A stretch of DNA of 64,000 nucleotides from Pseudomonas sp. (GTDB taxonomy: Bacteria > Pseudomonadota > Gammaproteobacteria > Pseudomonadales > Pseudomonadaceae). A program made the position numbers and the translations under genes. How positions within the stretch are numbered: position 1 is the first letter of the stretch; each line of letters begins with the position of its first letter. The notes below the pieces were generated by a model. The model was not told the DNA's origin and searched no databases. It was given only the letters and a program-made list of their open reading frames with translations. Location: NCBI RefSeq assembly GCF_030698175.1, contig NZ_JAUYNT010000006.1, positions 146,432 through 210,431 of the forward strand, given 5' to 3'. Shown here piece after piece: positions 18,986 through 26,615 of the stretch.

Positions 18986-20131
18986 TTAGACGCTGGTTAT
19001 CGCCGGCTCAGCGCTCGGCTCCAGCAACTGTTGCAAGCCATCGAGCAAGCGCTGATTGAAACTATCGGCTTTGTCTAAGCGCGGTTTATCGAAGCGCTCA
19101 TCCAGGGCAAGCGTGCCATGGAGCAATTGCTCCAGGGTGCCGCGCGCGTTGTCGCTGGCCTCGTTGCTGCTGCGCAATGCCTCGAGCAGCCCCTTGGCAT
19201 AATCGATCAACGCGTTATTTACCGCGCTGGCGGGTTGCCCGCCTTGTTCGGCGACCGCGCTGTAGGCATCGGTGGCTTGACGAATACTGGTTTGCGTCAG
19301 GTGCAGCGACAACGAGGCCAATTGCGAACCGTCCAATTCAAGCTTGAGGGCCTGGTCGAAGGCGCCGTTCAGATCCCCGGCGTAGAACTTGTCGGAGAGT
19401 TCCTGCACCTGGCCAAACAGCTTGGTCAGCGCGGCACGCTCCTCATCGTCCAACTCACCCTCGACGCTGATCTGTAAACCGGCAATCTGCAGGCTGCTCG
19501 ACTGGCTGCTGGCTTGCACCGCGCTGCCGCTGCCATTGCTGGCGGCGGCCACACTGCTCTGCGAGTAACTGGCCGAGGCCTGGGCCACGGCGATATGCAG
19601 TTTGTCGCCATCGCGGGTGGTGATATCCAGCTCAAACGTTTGCGCTTGCGCGGCAAAGCGCTCGCTGTAGGCGGCCACCGCAGTGCTGCCGCTACTGCTG
19701 CTAGCCGGGGCGGCGTAACGCTGATCCAGCTCGCCCAAACCGTCTTGAATACGTTTGTAGGTGTCGTCGATATTGGCCGCTACCTGACCGTTCAGCACGC
19801 CCATGCCATCGAGAATTTTGCGCGCGTCGGCGAAGCCCTTCTCCACGCCTTTACGAAACTCCTGCAGATGCTTTTGCAGTTGCTCCGAGTCGGCACCGGC
19901 AGCCGCCTCGCGGGCCATATTGCCACCGACAAAACCAAGAATCCGCTCGGCAACCTTGGCCGGGCTGTAGTCGTCAGCTTTAGCGCTCAAGTCGCCGGGT
20001 TTGAGGCCTAGTCGCTCAGCCAAACGATTGGCCAAGGTTTGCTGAGCATCGGCGGCGTTGCGCACGGCCGGCTGCTGATTGAGGAAAGATGGGCGCGAAG
20101 CGCTCGGCGACAGCGAAGCCAGACTGGTCAT
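18986..20131 (-). CDS. DUF5610 domain protein
   Basis: A 381-residue Ser/Ala/Gln-rich protein. Residues ~35-140 (ANRLAERLGLKPGDLSAKADDYSPAKVAERILGFVGG...) match the DUF5610 helical domain as I recall it. A Ser-rich linker and a second helical region with DGDKLHIAVAQASASYSQ follow. It has no signal peptide or catalytic motif. The start MTSLASLSPSASRPSF (ATG 20131) is preferred over a 33-residue upstream extension. It is probably monocistronic; its function is unknown. Confidence 0.78.
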   Translation of the reverse strand: MTSLASLSPSASRPSFLNQQPAVRNAADAQQTLANRLAERLGLKPGDLSAKADDYSPAKVAERILGFVGGNMAREAAAGADSEQLQKHLQEFRKGVEKGFADARKILDGMGVLNGQVAANIDDTYKRIQDGLGELDQRYAAPASSSSGSTAVAAYSERFAAQAQTFELDITTRDGDKLHIAVAQASASYSQSSVAAASNGSGSAVQASSQSSSLQIAGLQISVEGELDDEERAALTKLFGQVQELSDKFYAGDLNGAFDQALKLELDGSQLASLSLHLTQTSIRQATDAYSAVAEQGGQPASAVNNALIDYAKGLLEALRSSNEASDNARGTLEQLLHGTLALDERFDKPRLDKADSFNQRLLDGLQQLLEPSAEPAITSV

Positions 20132-20313
20132 GGCAGCGTACCTGGTGGGTGTGTTTGTTTGGTTGACGGCGCCTGGCGGTGAAACTTGAGCGCCGACGCC
20201 GCCCTCTCCGACCAACGGCCCAGCTAGCAACCGAGCTGAAAAGCCAATAACGGAGCAAGGCCGACAGCCGGCTTATCGTTATACTCATGGGCACATTTAT
20301 CCAGGAGCCCATC

Positions 20314-20823
20314 ATGACCATTTCCCTGTACGCCGCATCCGTTCCCGTGTTCAAGCAAATGCTCAACAGCCTCAGTGGCGTGTTGCATAAAGCCGAAACC
20401 CACGCCGACGCTAAGAACATCGAAGCTCACGCCCTGCTGCAAGCGCGGCTGTTCCCGGACATGTTCGCCCTGACCCGCCAAGTGCAAATCGCCGCCGATT
20501 TCGCCCGAGGCATCAGCTCGCGCCTGGCCGGTGTCGAAGTGCCCAAGTACGAGGACAACGAGCACAGTTTTGCCGACCTGCAAGCTTTGCTCAGCAAGAC
20601 CCTGGCTTACCTCGACAGCTTTACCCCGGAGCAGATCAACGGCCAGGAAGAGCGCGAAATCATCACCCGTCCGGGCACCCCGAAAGAGCGCAAATTCAAC
20701 GGCCAAGACTACTTACTCAGCTACGGTATTCCGCAGTTCTTCTTCCACGTCAGCACCAGCTACGCGATCTTGCGCCACAGCGGCATCGAAGTCGGCAAGC
20801 GCGACTATATGGGCAACTACTAA
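20314..20823 (+). CDS. DUF1993 domain protein
   Basis: A 169-residue soluble protein starting MTISLYAASVPVFKQML, with a ribosome site ccaggag 7 bases upstream of ATG 20314. The pattern FPDMFALTRQVQIAADFA, PDM/DNEHSF and QYFFFHVSTSYAILRHSGIEVGKRDYMG-like C terminus is the DUF1993 family, which has a DinB-like four-helix fold. His and Asp residues in these motifs suggest a metal site, but no activity is established. A short hairpin follows the gene. Confidence 0.87.
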   Translation: MTISLYAASVPVFKQMLNSLSGVLHKAETHADAKNIEAHALLQARLFPDMFALTRQVQIAADFARGISSRLAGVEVPKYEDNEHSFADLQALLSKTLAYLDSFTPEQINGQEEREIITRPGTPKERKFNGQDYLLSYGIPQFFFHVSTSYAILRHSGIEVGKRDYMGNY

Positions 20824-20846
20824 GCCCTAAGCGCAAGTCGCAAACA

Positions 20847-20869
20847 GCGACCAGGCAGCGTCTGGTCGC
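20847..20869. terminator. short hairpin after DUF1993 gene
   Basis: Arms gcgaccag and ctggtcgc with a 7-base loop lie 24 bases after the stop. There is no clear T run, so this is a weak candidate terminator. Confidence 0.4.
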
Positions 20870-20932
20870 GCCATTTAGCAGTTTCCGGGGCAGCGACTAA
20901 GCTACCAATACGCCGCAACGGAGACCGCCAAT

Positions 20933-21670
20933 ATGTGCCGTCATTTTGTTTACGCCTGCTTGTGCGCCCTGCTCCTCAACGCAGCAACGCTGGCTGCGCC
21001 CCTGCAAATGGTGGCCAACAACTTCCCGCCGTTCACCGACCAAACCCTGCCATACAATGGTCTAGCCGTCGACTTGGTCAGCACCGCACTGAGCCGCGCC
21101 GGCTTTGCCAGCGAGTACCAAGAAGTACCTTGGGCCCGTGCCATAGAAGGCCTGCAGCACGACCGCTATGACCTCACCGTCGCCACCTGGTTTGCGCCAG
21201 AGCGGGCCGTCTATGGTCAGTTCTCCGACCCCTACTTCACCAACACCATTCGCTTTATCCGCAAAAAAGGCAGCCACGTAGAATTCAAGCAACTGAGCGA
21301 CCTGAGGCCCTATTTAATTTCCGTGGTGCGCGGTTACGCCTATGCCCCGGCCTTCGACAGCGACGCCAGCCTGAAGAAACACCCGGTCACCAGCTTCGCC
21401 AGCGCCGCCCGCATGTTGGCGTTGGGGCGCGTACAGCTGACCCTGGAAGATGAGACGGTGGCGCAGCACGCGTTTAATGGTGAGCTGCGCGATATTCGCG
21501 ACGAGTTGGAGTTTTTGCCCAAACCGCTATCGGAGTCGCCCTTGCATATTCTGGTGCGCCGCAGCCATCCACAGCACCAGCAGATTATCGACGGCTTCAA
21601 CCAGGCCATCCGCGCCATGCAGGCCGACGGCACCTACCAGACCATCCTCAAGCGCCACGCCAACGACTAA
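20933..21670 (+). CDS. periplasmic solute-binding protein, amino-acid type
   Basis: A 245-residue protein with a signal peptide (MCRHFVYACLCALLLNAATLAA, cleaved near residue 21) and a bacterial extracellular solute-binding family 3 domain. FPPFTDQTLPYNGLAVDLV and EVPWARAIEGLQHDRYDL are the typical ligand-site strands. There are no transporter permease or ATPase genes beside it, so it is an orphan of the kind common in Pseudomonas. It could bind a polar amino acid or a related small molecule; the ligand cannot be read. Confidence 0.87.
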   Translation: MCRHFVYACLCALLLNAATLAAPLQMVANNFPPFTDQTLPYNGLAVDLVSTALSRAGFASEYQEVPWARAIEGLQHDRYDLTVATWFAPERAVYGQFSDPYFTNTIRFIRKKGSHVEFKQLSDLRPYLISVVRGYAYAPAFDSDASLKKHPVTSFASAARMLALGRVQLTLEDETVAQHAFNGELRDIRDELEFLPKPLSESPLHILVRRSHPQHQQIIDGFNQAIRAMQADGTYQTILKRHAND

Positions 21671-21723
21671 CAGGACGCTGAAAAACTACTGCGCTCGGCT
21701 ATGCCGCGCTAAGGCAAAGACGC

Positions 21724-22026
21724 TCAGGCTGACTGAATCAAACTGGCCAAGGCATCGATGCGCGCACTAACCTTGACCTCGACCCGCTGCACATCTAGCT
21801 GGCGCTGCTGTAATTCAGCATGTTCCGAGCACAGCTTGAGCGCCGCCAACACCAGCAGTTTGTCGCCGAGCAAACCCGGCGCCTTGGCCTTGGTCGCGGC
21901 CAGCAAGTCTTGCAGCATCTGCGCCGCTGCCAATAAGGCCGGCTGCTGCGCGTCAGGGGTTTTGATGCTGTAGTCACTGCCCAGAATTGAAATAACCGTG
22001 ACCTGATCGCCGCCACTCATGGACAA
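21724..22026 (-). CDS. ZapA-like protein, copy 1
   Basis: A 100-residue protein of the ZapA family. VTVISILGSDYSIKTPD is the N-terminal globular signature, DKLLVLAALKLCSEHAEL the core helix, and the remainder a coiled coil. ZapA tetramers bundle FtsZ filaments. It overlaps the ZapB-like gene by 10 bp in the order zapB-like then zapA-like. It is clearly similar to a second copy at 29806, and neither is followed by a 6S RNA as the standard Pseudomonas zapA locus is. It is therefore probably an accessory paralogue rather than the main ZapA (inference). Confidence 0.8.
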   Translation of the reverse strand: MSMSGGDQVTVISILGSDYSIKTPDAQQPALLAAAQMLQDLLAATKAKAPGLLGDKLLVLAALKLCSEHAELQQRQLDVQRVEVKVSARIDALASLIQSA

Positions 22027-22265
22027 ACGGGGCTGCCAGCGGCGTTCTGGCCAAGGGTTGCGCGCTCAACCAAGGCCTGAATCCGCGCCAGGGTGGCGTT
22101 TTGCAGCTCGTCTTGCTCGAGGGCGCCGAGCTGCAAATTGTCGTTGTCATCCTTAACCTGCGCCAGCTCTGCGCTTAATTGTGCATTACTGCTCAGCAGC
22201 CCTTGATTGGCGACTAGCAACTCGCTGACCAGTGCTTCCAACTGACTTAAGGACTTTTCCAACAT
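22017..22265 (-). CDS. TIGR02449/ZapB-like coiled-coil protein, copy 1
   Basis: An 82-residue coiled coil (MLEKSLSQLEALVSELLVANQGLL, then heptads rich in Leu, Asn and Gln) of the TIGR02449 type usually encoded just before zapA. Its last bases overlap the zapA-like start, so the two are translationally coupled. A matching pair lies at 29806-30353. The role is probably in the cell division ring alongside ZapA (inference). Confidence 0.78.
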   Translation of the reverse strand: MLEKSLSQLEALVSELLVANQGLLSSNAQLSAELAQVKDDNDNLQLGALEQDELQNATLARIQALVERATLGQNAAGSPVCP

Positions 22266-22427
22266 ATTGATTACTCAGGCTTTTTTTCGGGCGCAGAGAA
22301 TAAAGAAAAGCCCCCGCAGAAGCTAGGCGCGCAACGCAACCATCCAAGCGCCGCTTAAGCCTTGCCCATTTAGCTGCGTAGCAAGTCAATACGAACAACA
22401 ACTCTCAGTTGACGCATGCATTAGCGT

Positions 22428-22437
22428 GCATATATGC
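22428..22437. promoter_or_regulatory. palindrome upstream of arsR-type gene
   Basis: gcatatatgc is a perfect 10-base palindrome 7 bases before the regulator's start codon, within a region with repeated gcatgc/gtgcat. It is a candidate autoregulatory operator. Confidence 0.35.
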
Positions 22438-22444
22438 TCAAGCC

Positions 22445-22798
22445 ATGAACCAGCTCAAGCCCACGACCCGTACCGAAGCCGCCGACGCCTGTATTGAGAT
22501 TCTCGATACCGATTTCTTTCGGGCCCTCTGCGAGCCTGCGCGCATCCAGATTTTCCGCGTGCTGGTGCTGCAAGGCCGCTCCGACATTGGCAGCATTGCC
22601 CAGGCGATGCCGCAAGACCGCTCGGTGATTGCCCGGCATTTGCAAACCATGGAACGCGCCGGTTTGCTGCGCGCCCAGACTGAAGGCCGGCACACCTATT
22701 ACCAGATTGACGGGCCGACCATAGCCGCGCGGGTCCAGCGAATTTCCGCCCTGATTCAAGCCTTGGTGCCGCTGTGCTGCGCAGTGCCTGACAGCTAA
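22445..22798 (+). CDS. ArsR-family transcriptional repressor
   Basis: A 117-residue winged-helix regulator. FRALCEPARIQIFRVLVLQ, IAQAMPQDRSVIARHLQTMERAGLLRAQ and EGRHTYYQI are the typical ArsR helices and wing. There is no clear CxC metal motif; a Cys pair sits only at the end (LCCAVP), so the inducer is unknown. ATG 22445 (MNQLKPTTR) is chosen. The adjacent gene, 70 bp downstream on the same strand, has a strong inverted repeat ahead of it, and control of that hydroxylase is likely. Confidence 0.88.
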   Translation: MNQLKPTTRTEAADACIEILDTDFFRALCEPARIQIFRVLVLQGRSDIGSIAQAMPQDRSVIARHLQTMERAGLLRAQTEGRHTYYQIDGPTIAARVQRISALIQALVPLCCAVPDS

Positions 22799-22812
22799 TT
22801 TTTTTACCCAAA

Positions 22813-22834
22813 TATAGGCATATCGGTGCCTATA
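22813..22834. promoter_or_regulatory. candidate ArsR-type operator
   Basis: Perfect 8-base arms tataggca and tgcctata with a 6-base spacer lie between the regulator stop and the hydroxylase start. This is the usual size and placement for an ArsR-family operator. Confidence 0.5.
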
Positions 22835-22868
22835 AACTCATAAAATAGCAACCCATTTGGAGAACAGC

Positions 22869-23636
22869 ATGCCACTTGCAGACTTAATCGGGATTGCCAT
22901 CCCGCTGGCTTTTACCCTGCTACTGATTATCGAAGCCCGCTATCCGGCCCGAGTTTTTAGCGACGTGCGCAATTGGCGAATGGCCGGTGCGCTGTTCTTC
23001 GTCATGGTGCTGATGGTCGGCTCGGTTGTGCCGCTACTGATCCCGGTACCCTGGTTGCAGCAACACAGCCTGCTTAACCTCAATGATCTGGGGTTGTGGG
23101 CTATTGCGCCGGGGGTGCTGGCCGTGACCCTGGTGGGTTATTGGCTGCATCGCGCCCTGCATCGCTTCGACTGGCTGTGGCTGGGCGCGCACCAATTGCA
23201 CCACAGCCCTGATCGGGTCGATGTGGCCGGCGCCTATTTCGCCCATCCGCTGGAGATAGCGCTGAAGGTCGGCAGCAGTACGCTGATCACCAGCTTCGTG
23301 CTCGGTTTAACGCCATTGACCACGGCGCTGGTGGGTTTGTTCGTGGCCCTTACCAGCCTGTTTCAGCACAGCAATATCAACACCCCGCGCTGGCTGGGCT
23401 ATCTGGTGCAACGGCCGGAATCGCACTGCCTGCACCACGAATATCAAGTCCATGGCCGCAACTACAGCGACCTGCCGCTGTGGGACATGCTCTTCGGCAC
23501 CTTCGTCAACCCGCACCGTTTCACCGGCAAAGTCGGCTTTCAATTGGCCACCCCGCCCTCGGTGCTCGATCTCTTGCTGATGCGCGACGCGCACAAAGCC
23601 AAGCCCAAGAGGGTCGACAGCGGCTTAGCCGGCTGA
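22869..23636 (+). CDS. sterol desaturase / fatty acid hydroxylase family protein
   Basis: A 255-residue integral membrane di-iron protein. Hydrophobic helices lie at about 7-27, 40-60 and 80-105. The histidine boxes HRALH, HQLHH and HCLHHE provide the iron ligands typical of the fatty-acid hydroxylase superfamily. ATG 22869 (MPLADLIGIAI) is chosen, with gga upstream. It is probably regulated by the adjacent ArsR-family protein through the inverted repeat in the 70-bp gap. The lipid substrate is unknown. Confidence 0.87.
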   Translation: MPLADLIGIAIPLAFTLLLIIEARYPARVFSDVRNWRMAGALFFVMVLMVGSVVPLLIPVPWLQQHSLLNLNDLGLWAIAPGVLAVTLVGYWLHRALHRFDWLWLGAHQLHHSPDRVDVAGAYFAHPLEIALKVGSSTLITSFVLGLTPLTTALVGLFVALTSLFQHSNINTPRWLGYLVQRPESHCLHHEYQVHGRNYSDLPLWDMLFGTFVNPHRFTGKVGFQLATPPSVLDLLLMRDAHKAKPKRVDSGLAG

Positions 23637-23691
23637 AGGAAAACAACCACGCAGCAAAATGCCCCAGCGCGCCGTTTAGCACCGTCGGCTT

Positions 23692-24747
23692 TTAAGCCTT
23701 GGCCGGCTGTTGCTGGGTCGAACAGTGCAAACTGCCGCCGCCCAAGCCAATGGTGGTGACTGGCAACAACTCCACCACCCGCCCCGGAAAGGCCTGCTCG
23801 AACGCCTTACGGGCGATGGCATCTTGTGGCACGTTAAACGCCGTGCTGATCACCGCGCCGTTGACCAGGATGTAGTTGGAGTAGATGTCGCAGTCGCGAT
23901 CATTACCGCGTTCGGGGTTGAGGGTGGTGTCGGTGCGCGGGGTTGGCAGGTCGATAATCTCGAAGCGCCGGCCCTTGGCATCGGTGGCCTGCTCCAGCAC
24001 ACGGCGGTTGGCCATCATGCAGTCGTAATACTCGCCCATGTCGGCGTCGGCGGAGTTGAACAAAATCTTGCCGGGTGCGGTGAACGAGGCGATGCCATCG
24101 ATATGGCCATCGGTTTCGGTTTCCGCCGGGTTGCCAGGCAGCCAGATGATCTTCTGCACGCCCAGGGTGCGGATCAGCTCGGCTTCGATCTGCTCTTTGC
24201 TCATATTCGGGTTGCGATTTTTGTTCAGCAAACAACTCTCGGTGGTCAGCAAGGTGCCCTCGCCGTCGACATAAAAAGAGCCGCCTTCCAGCACCATCGC
24301 CGAGCGGACGATCTCAACGCCAGCCAAACGGGCGATGTCGCCGCCGATTTGCTTGCAGCCATCATAGGGGCGGTATTTTTCGCCCCAGGCGTTAAATTCA
24401 TACACCACTGCAATCTGTTGCTTATCAGGGCCGTTCAAAAAAATCGGCCCGCAATCGCGTAGCCAATTGTCTTCGGCGGCGGCGGCCACCACCTCAACCG
24501 TCGGCCCGCAGAGCTCGCGCGCCTGCTCGGCCAAAGGCTCATAGGCGGTGACTATGCAGCGCTGGTACTTGGCGATGCATTGGGCGAACAACGCAAATTC
24601 CCGGCAAACCTGCTGATAATGGCTGCCCCAGAGCTCTTCACGGTTTTCCAGCACCGGCCAGCCGAGCCAACAAGCGGCCATCGGCTCCCACTCGGCAGGC
24701 ATCCGAAAACCGGCGGCGGTGCAATTGAATGAGCTTTCGCGTTGCAT
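23692..24747 (-). CDS. aguA: agmatine deiminase
   Basis: A 351-residue enzyme of the peptidylarginine-deiminase superfamily that converts agmatine to N-carbamoylputrescine and ammonia. MPAEWEPMAACWLGWP is the substrate-entry block. DNWLRDCGPIF, LEGGSFYVDGEGTLLTTESCLLN and ETDGHIDG carry the catalytic Asp/His residues, and GGGSLHCSTQQQP near the end holds the nucleophilic Cys. No aguB (N-carbamoylputrescine hydrolase) neighbour is seen, so the partner enzyme must be elsewhere. Confidence 0.92.
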   Translation of the reverse strand: MQRESSFNCTAAGFRMPAEWEPMAACWLGWPVLENREELWGSHYQQVCREFALFAQCIAKYQRCIVTAYEPLAEQARELCGPTVEVVAAAAEDNWLRDCGPIFLNGPDKQQIAVVYEFNAWGEKYRPYDGCKQIGGDIARLAGVEIVRSAMVLEGGSFYVDGEGTLLTTESCLLNKNRNPNMSKEQIEAELIRTLGVQKIIWLPGNPAETETDGHIDGIASFTAPGKILFNSADADMGEYYDCMMANRRVLEQATDAKGRRFEIIDLPTPRTDTTLNPERGNDRDCDIYSNYILVNGAVISTAFNVPQDAIARKAFEQAFPGRVVELLPVTTIGLGGGSLHCSTQQQPAKA

Positions 24748-25069
24748 AGGTCAATCCACTTGGCTGTAAAGGTACGGCCCATTTTAAAGATTCAGCCGCC
24801 AATGAAACGCGACGAATTTTAGCGGTATTGATTAGCAATGCTTATCTAAAACAACCTGCCAGCGAGAACCACACGCGCAACCGCGCAAGCACCTGGTAAA
24901 CAGCCCAGATGCTCACTCGCAGCATTCAGCGGCCCTGCCAGCAGACTGGCCGAAGACCGTTCAGCAGTTTTAATAATCAATTAAAATCAATAACTTAACT
25001 AATAATCATAGAATCCGATCGAGGACTTAAGGTTGCCCTCGGGGGGCCATTGGCCTAGGGTAGCTGGCT
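24748..25069. other. intergenic region between aguA and MFS gene
   Basis: No gene is seen. An AT-rich stretch around 24966-25013 (aataatcaattaaaatcaat) lies ahead of the MFS gene and could hold its promoter and UP element. I found no clear -10/-35 pair. Confidence 0.5.
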
Positions 25070-26341
25070 ATGTTGGTTCTGATGGCTCCCATCAGCTCAT
25101 TGCTTTGCGCAGTTGCATTACTCCTGCTTGGCAACGGTCTGCTTAACACCCTGCTGACCCTGCGTGGCGTCGCCGAAGGCTACTCCACCGGGATGCTCGG
25201 ACTGATAATGTCCGGGTACTTCGTCGGTTTTCTCCTTGGCACTTGGCTGGCGATTCCGCTGGTTCGCCGCGTTGGGCATATCCGCGCGTTTGCCTTCTTT
25301 GCAGCCTTGGCCGCCATCACCGCGCTGCTGCATATTTTGCTGGTCAACCCCTGGGTCTGGCTGGGCTTGCGGGTGCTCTACGGCCTGGCGCTGGTCAGCC
25401 TGTATATGGTGATCGAGAGCTGGCTCAACGCCCAGGTACCCAGCGAGAAACGCGGCCAAGTGTTTGCCATCTACATGATGGTCAACCTTGGCGCCTTGGC
25501 CGCCGCCCAGCAGCTATTAAACCTGGCCAGCCCCAGCGACTTTGTGCTGTTCGTGCTGGCGGCGCTGCTGATCAGCGCGGCCTTGATGCCCATCACCCTG
25601 ACCCGGCAAACCCAGCCGAGCATGCCCGAGACCCTGCACACCAATCTGCGCCAACTGGCTCAAGTGGCGCCCGTGGCCATGGCCGCCGCCGGCTTGTCGG
25701 GCCTGGCCCTGGGCGCGTTCTGGGGTATGGCGCCGGTCTATGCCAGCCTCAGCGGTTTCGATGCGCCCGGCGTCGGCCTGTTGATGAGCGGCACCATTCT
25801 TGGCGGTGCCCTGTTGCAGTGGCCGATAGGCCATTACTCCGACCGCCATGACCGCCGCCAGGTGCTGCTCTGGGTGGTGCTGCTGGCGGTCGTGGTGGCG
25901 CTGCTGATGACGCTGCTGTCGGCCGGCCCCTGGCTGCTGGCGGCGATGTTCGTTTGGGGTGGCCTGGCCTTTGCCATCTACCCGCTGGCCGTGGCGCAGA
26001 TGGTCGACCAACTGCACAGCGATGAAATTCTCGCCGGCTCCAGCGGTCTACTGATGGTCAACGGCATCGGCTCGGTCTGCGGCCCGTTGCTGGCCGGCCT
26101 GCTGATGCAGCAATTCGGCGGCCTGGCCCTGCCGCTGCATTTCGCCGCGAGCCTAAGCCTGCTGGCGGCCTACACGCTCTACCGCTTGCGCCACGTCAGC
26201 GACCTGATCAACGAACCCCATGGGCACTTTATGCCGATGCTGCGCACCAGCCACACGGTACTCGAACTCATGCCCGAAGCACCGACCACAGAACCAGAGC
26301 CAGAGAGCGCTGCCGCGCAGCCAACCGCCGCCACCTCTTAA
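25070..26341 (+). CDS. MFS transporter, YcaD-like
   Basis: A 423-residue protein with about twelve transmembrane segments, for example LLCAVALLLLGNGLLNTLLTL and MLGLIMSGYFVGFLLGTWLA. DRHDRRQVLL is the cytoplasmic MFS motif between helices. A C-terminal hydrophilic tail (PEAPTTEPEPESAAAQ) is about 40 residues long. The substrate is unknown. ATG 25070 or 25082 (MAPISS) could be the start. It precedes the glucosylglycerol enzyme gene on the same strand, but 275 bp and a REPIN separate them. Confidence 0.85.
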   Translation: MLVLMAPISSLLCAVALLLLGNGLLNTLLTLRGVAEGYSTGMLGLIMSGYFVGFLLGTWLAIPLVRRVGHIRAFAFFAALAAITALLHILLVNPWVWLGLRVLYGLALVSLYMVIESWLNAQVPSEKRGQVFAIYMMVNLGALAAAQQLLNLASPSDFVLFVLAALLISAALMPITLTRQTQPSMPETLHTNLRQLAQVAPVAMAAAGLSGLALGAFWGMAPVYASLSGFDAPGVGLLMSGTILGGALLQWPIGHYSDRHDRRQVLLWVVLLAVVVALLMTLLSAGPWLLAAMFVWGGLAFAIYPLAVAQMVDQLHSDEILAGSSGLLMVNGIGSVCGPLLAGLLMQQFGGLALPLHFAASLSLLAAYTLYRLRHVSDLINEPHGHFMPMLRTSHTVLELMPEAPTTEPEPESAAAQPTAATS

Positions 26342-26407
26342 GTGCGCCAAGCGCACATTGCACCGTTCAATAACAAGACTATGCACCGTGATGGGTTGAA
26401 CCGAATC

Positions 26408-26489
26408 GTAGGAGGGGCTTTAGCCGCGATACCTTGCGCTGTGTCACTGAGTGCTGTGGAACGCGGGTCGCGGCTAAAGCCCCTCCTAC
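26408..26489. repeat. REPIN with perfect 22-base arms
   Basis: Arms gtaggaggggctttagccgc... (26408-26429) and its exact complement (26468-26489) enclose a 38-base loop. A single degenerate arm of the same family is at 29034. This is the classic Pseudomonas REPIN architecture mobilised by RAYT enzymes encoded elsewhere. Confidence 0.85.
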
Positions 26490-26615
26490 AAGGTTTGCCA
26501 CGCTCACCATTAACGGACACATAGCCACTAACAACAGGGTCGACATGACCCACCCACTCAACTCGTCGGCCCAGGTCGGCGCGTCAACGCAGTCCGCATG
26601 GACAGGAGACAGCGC

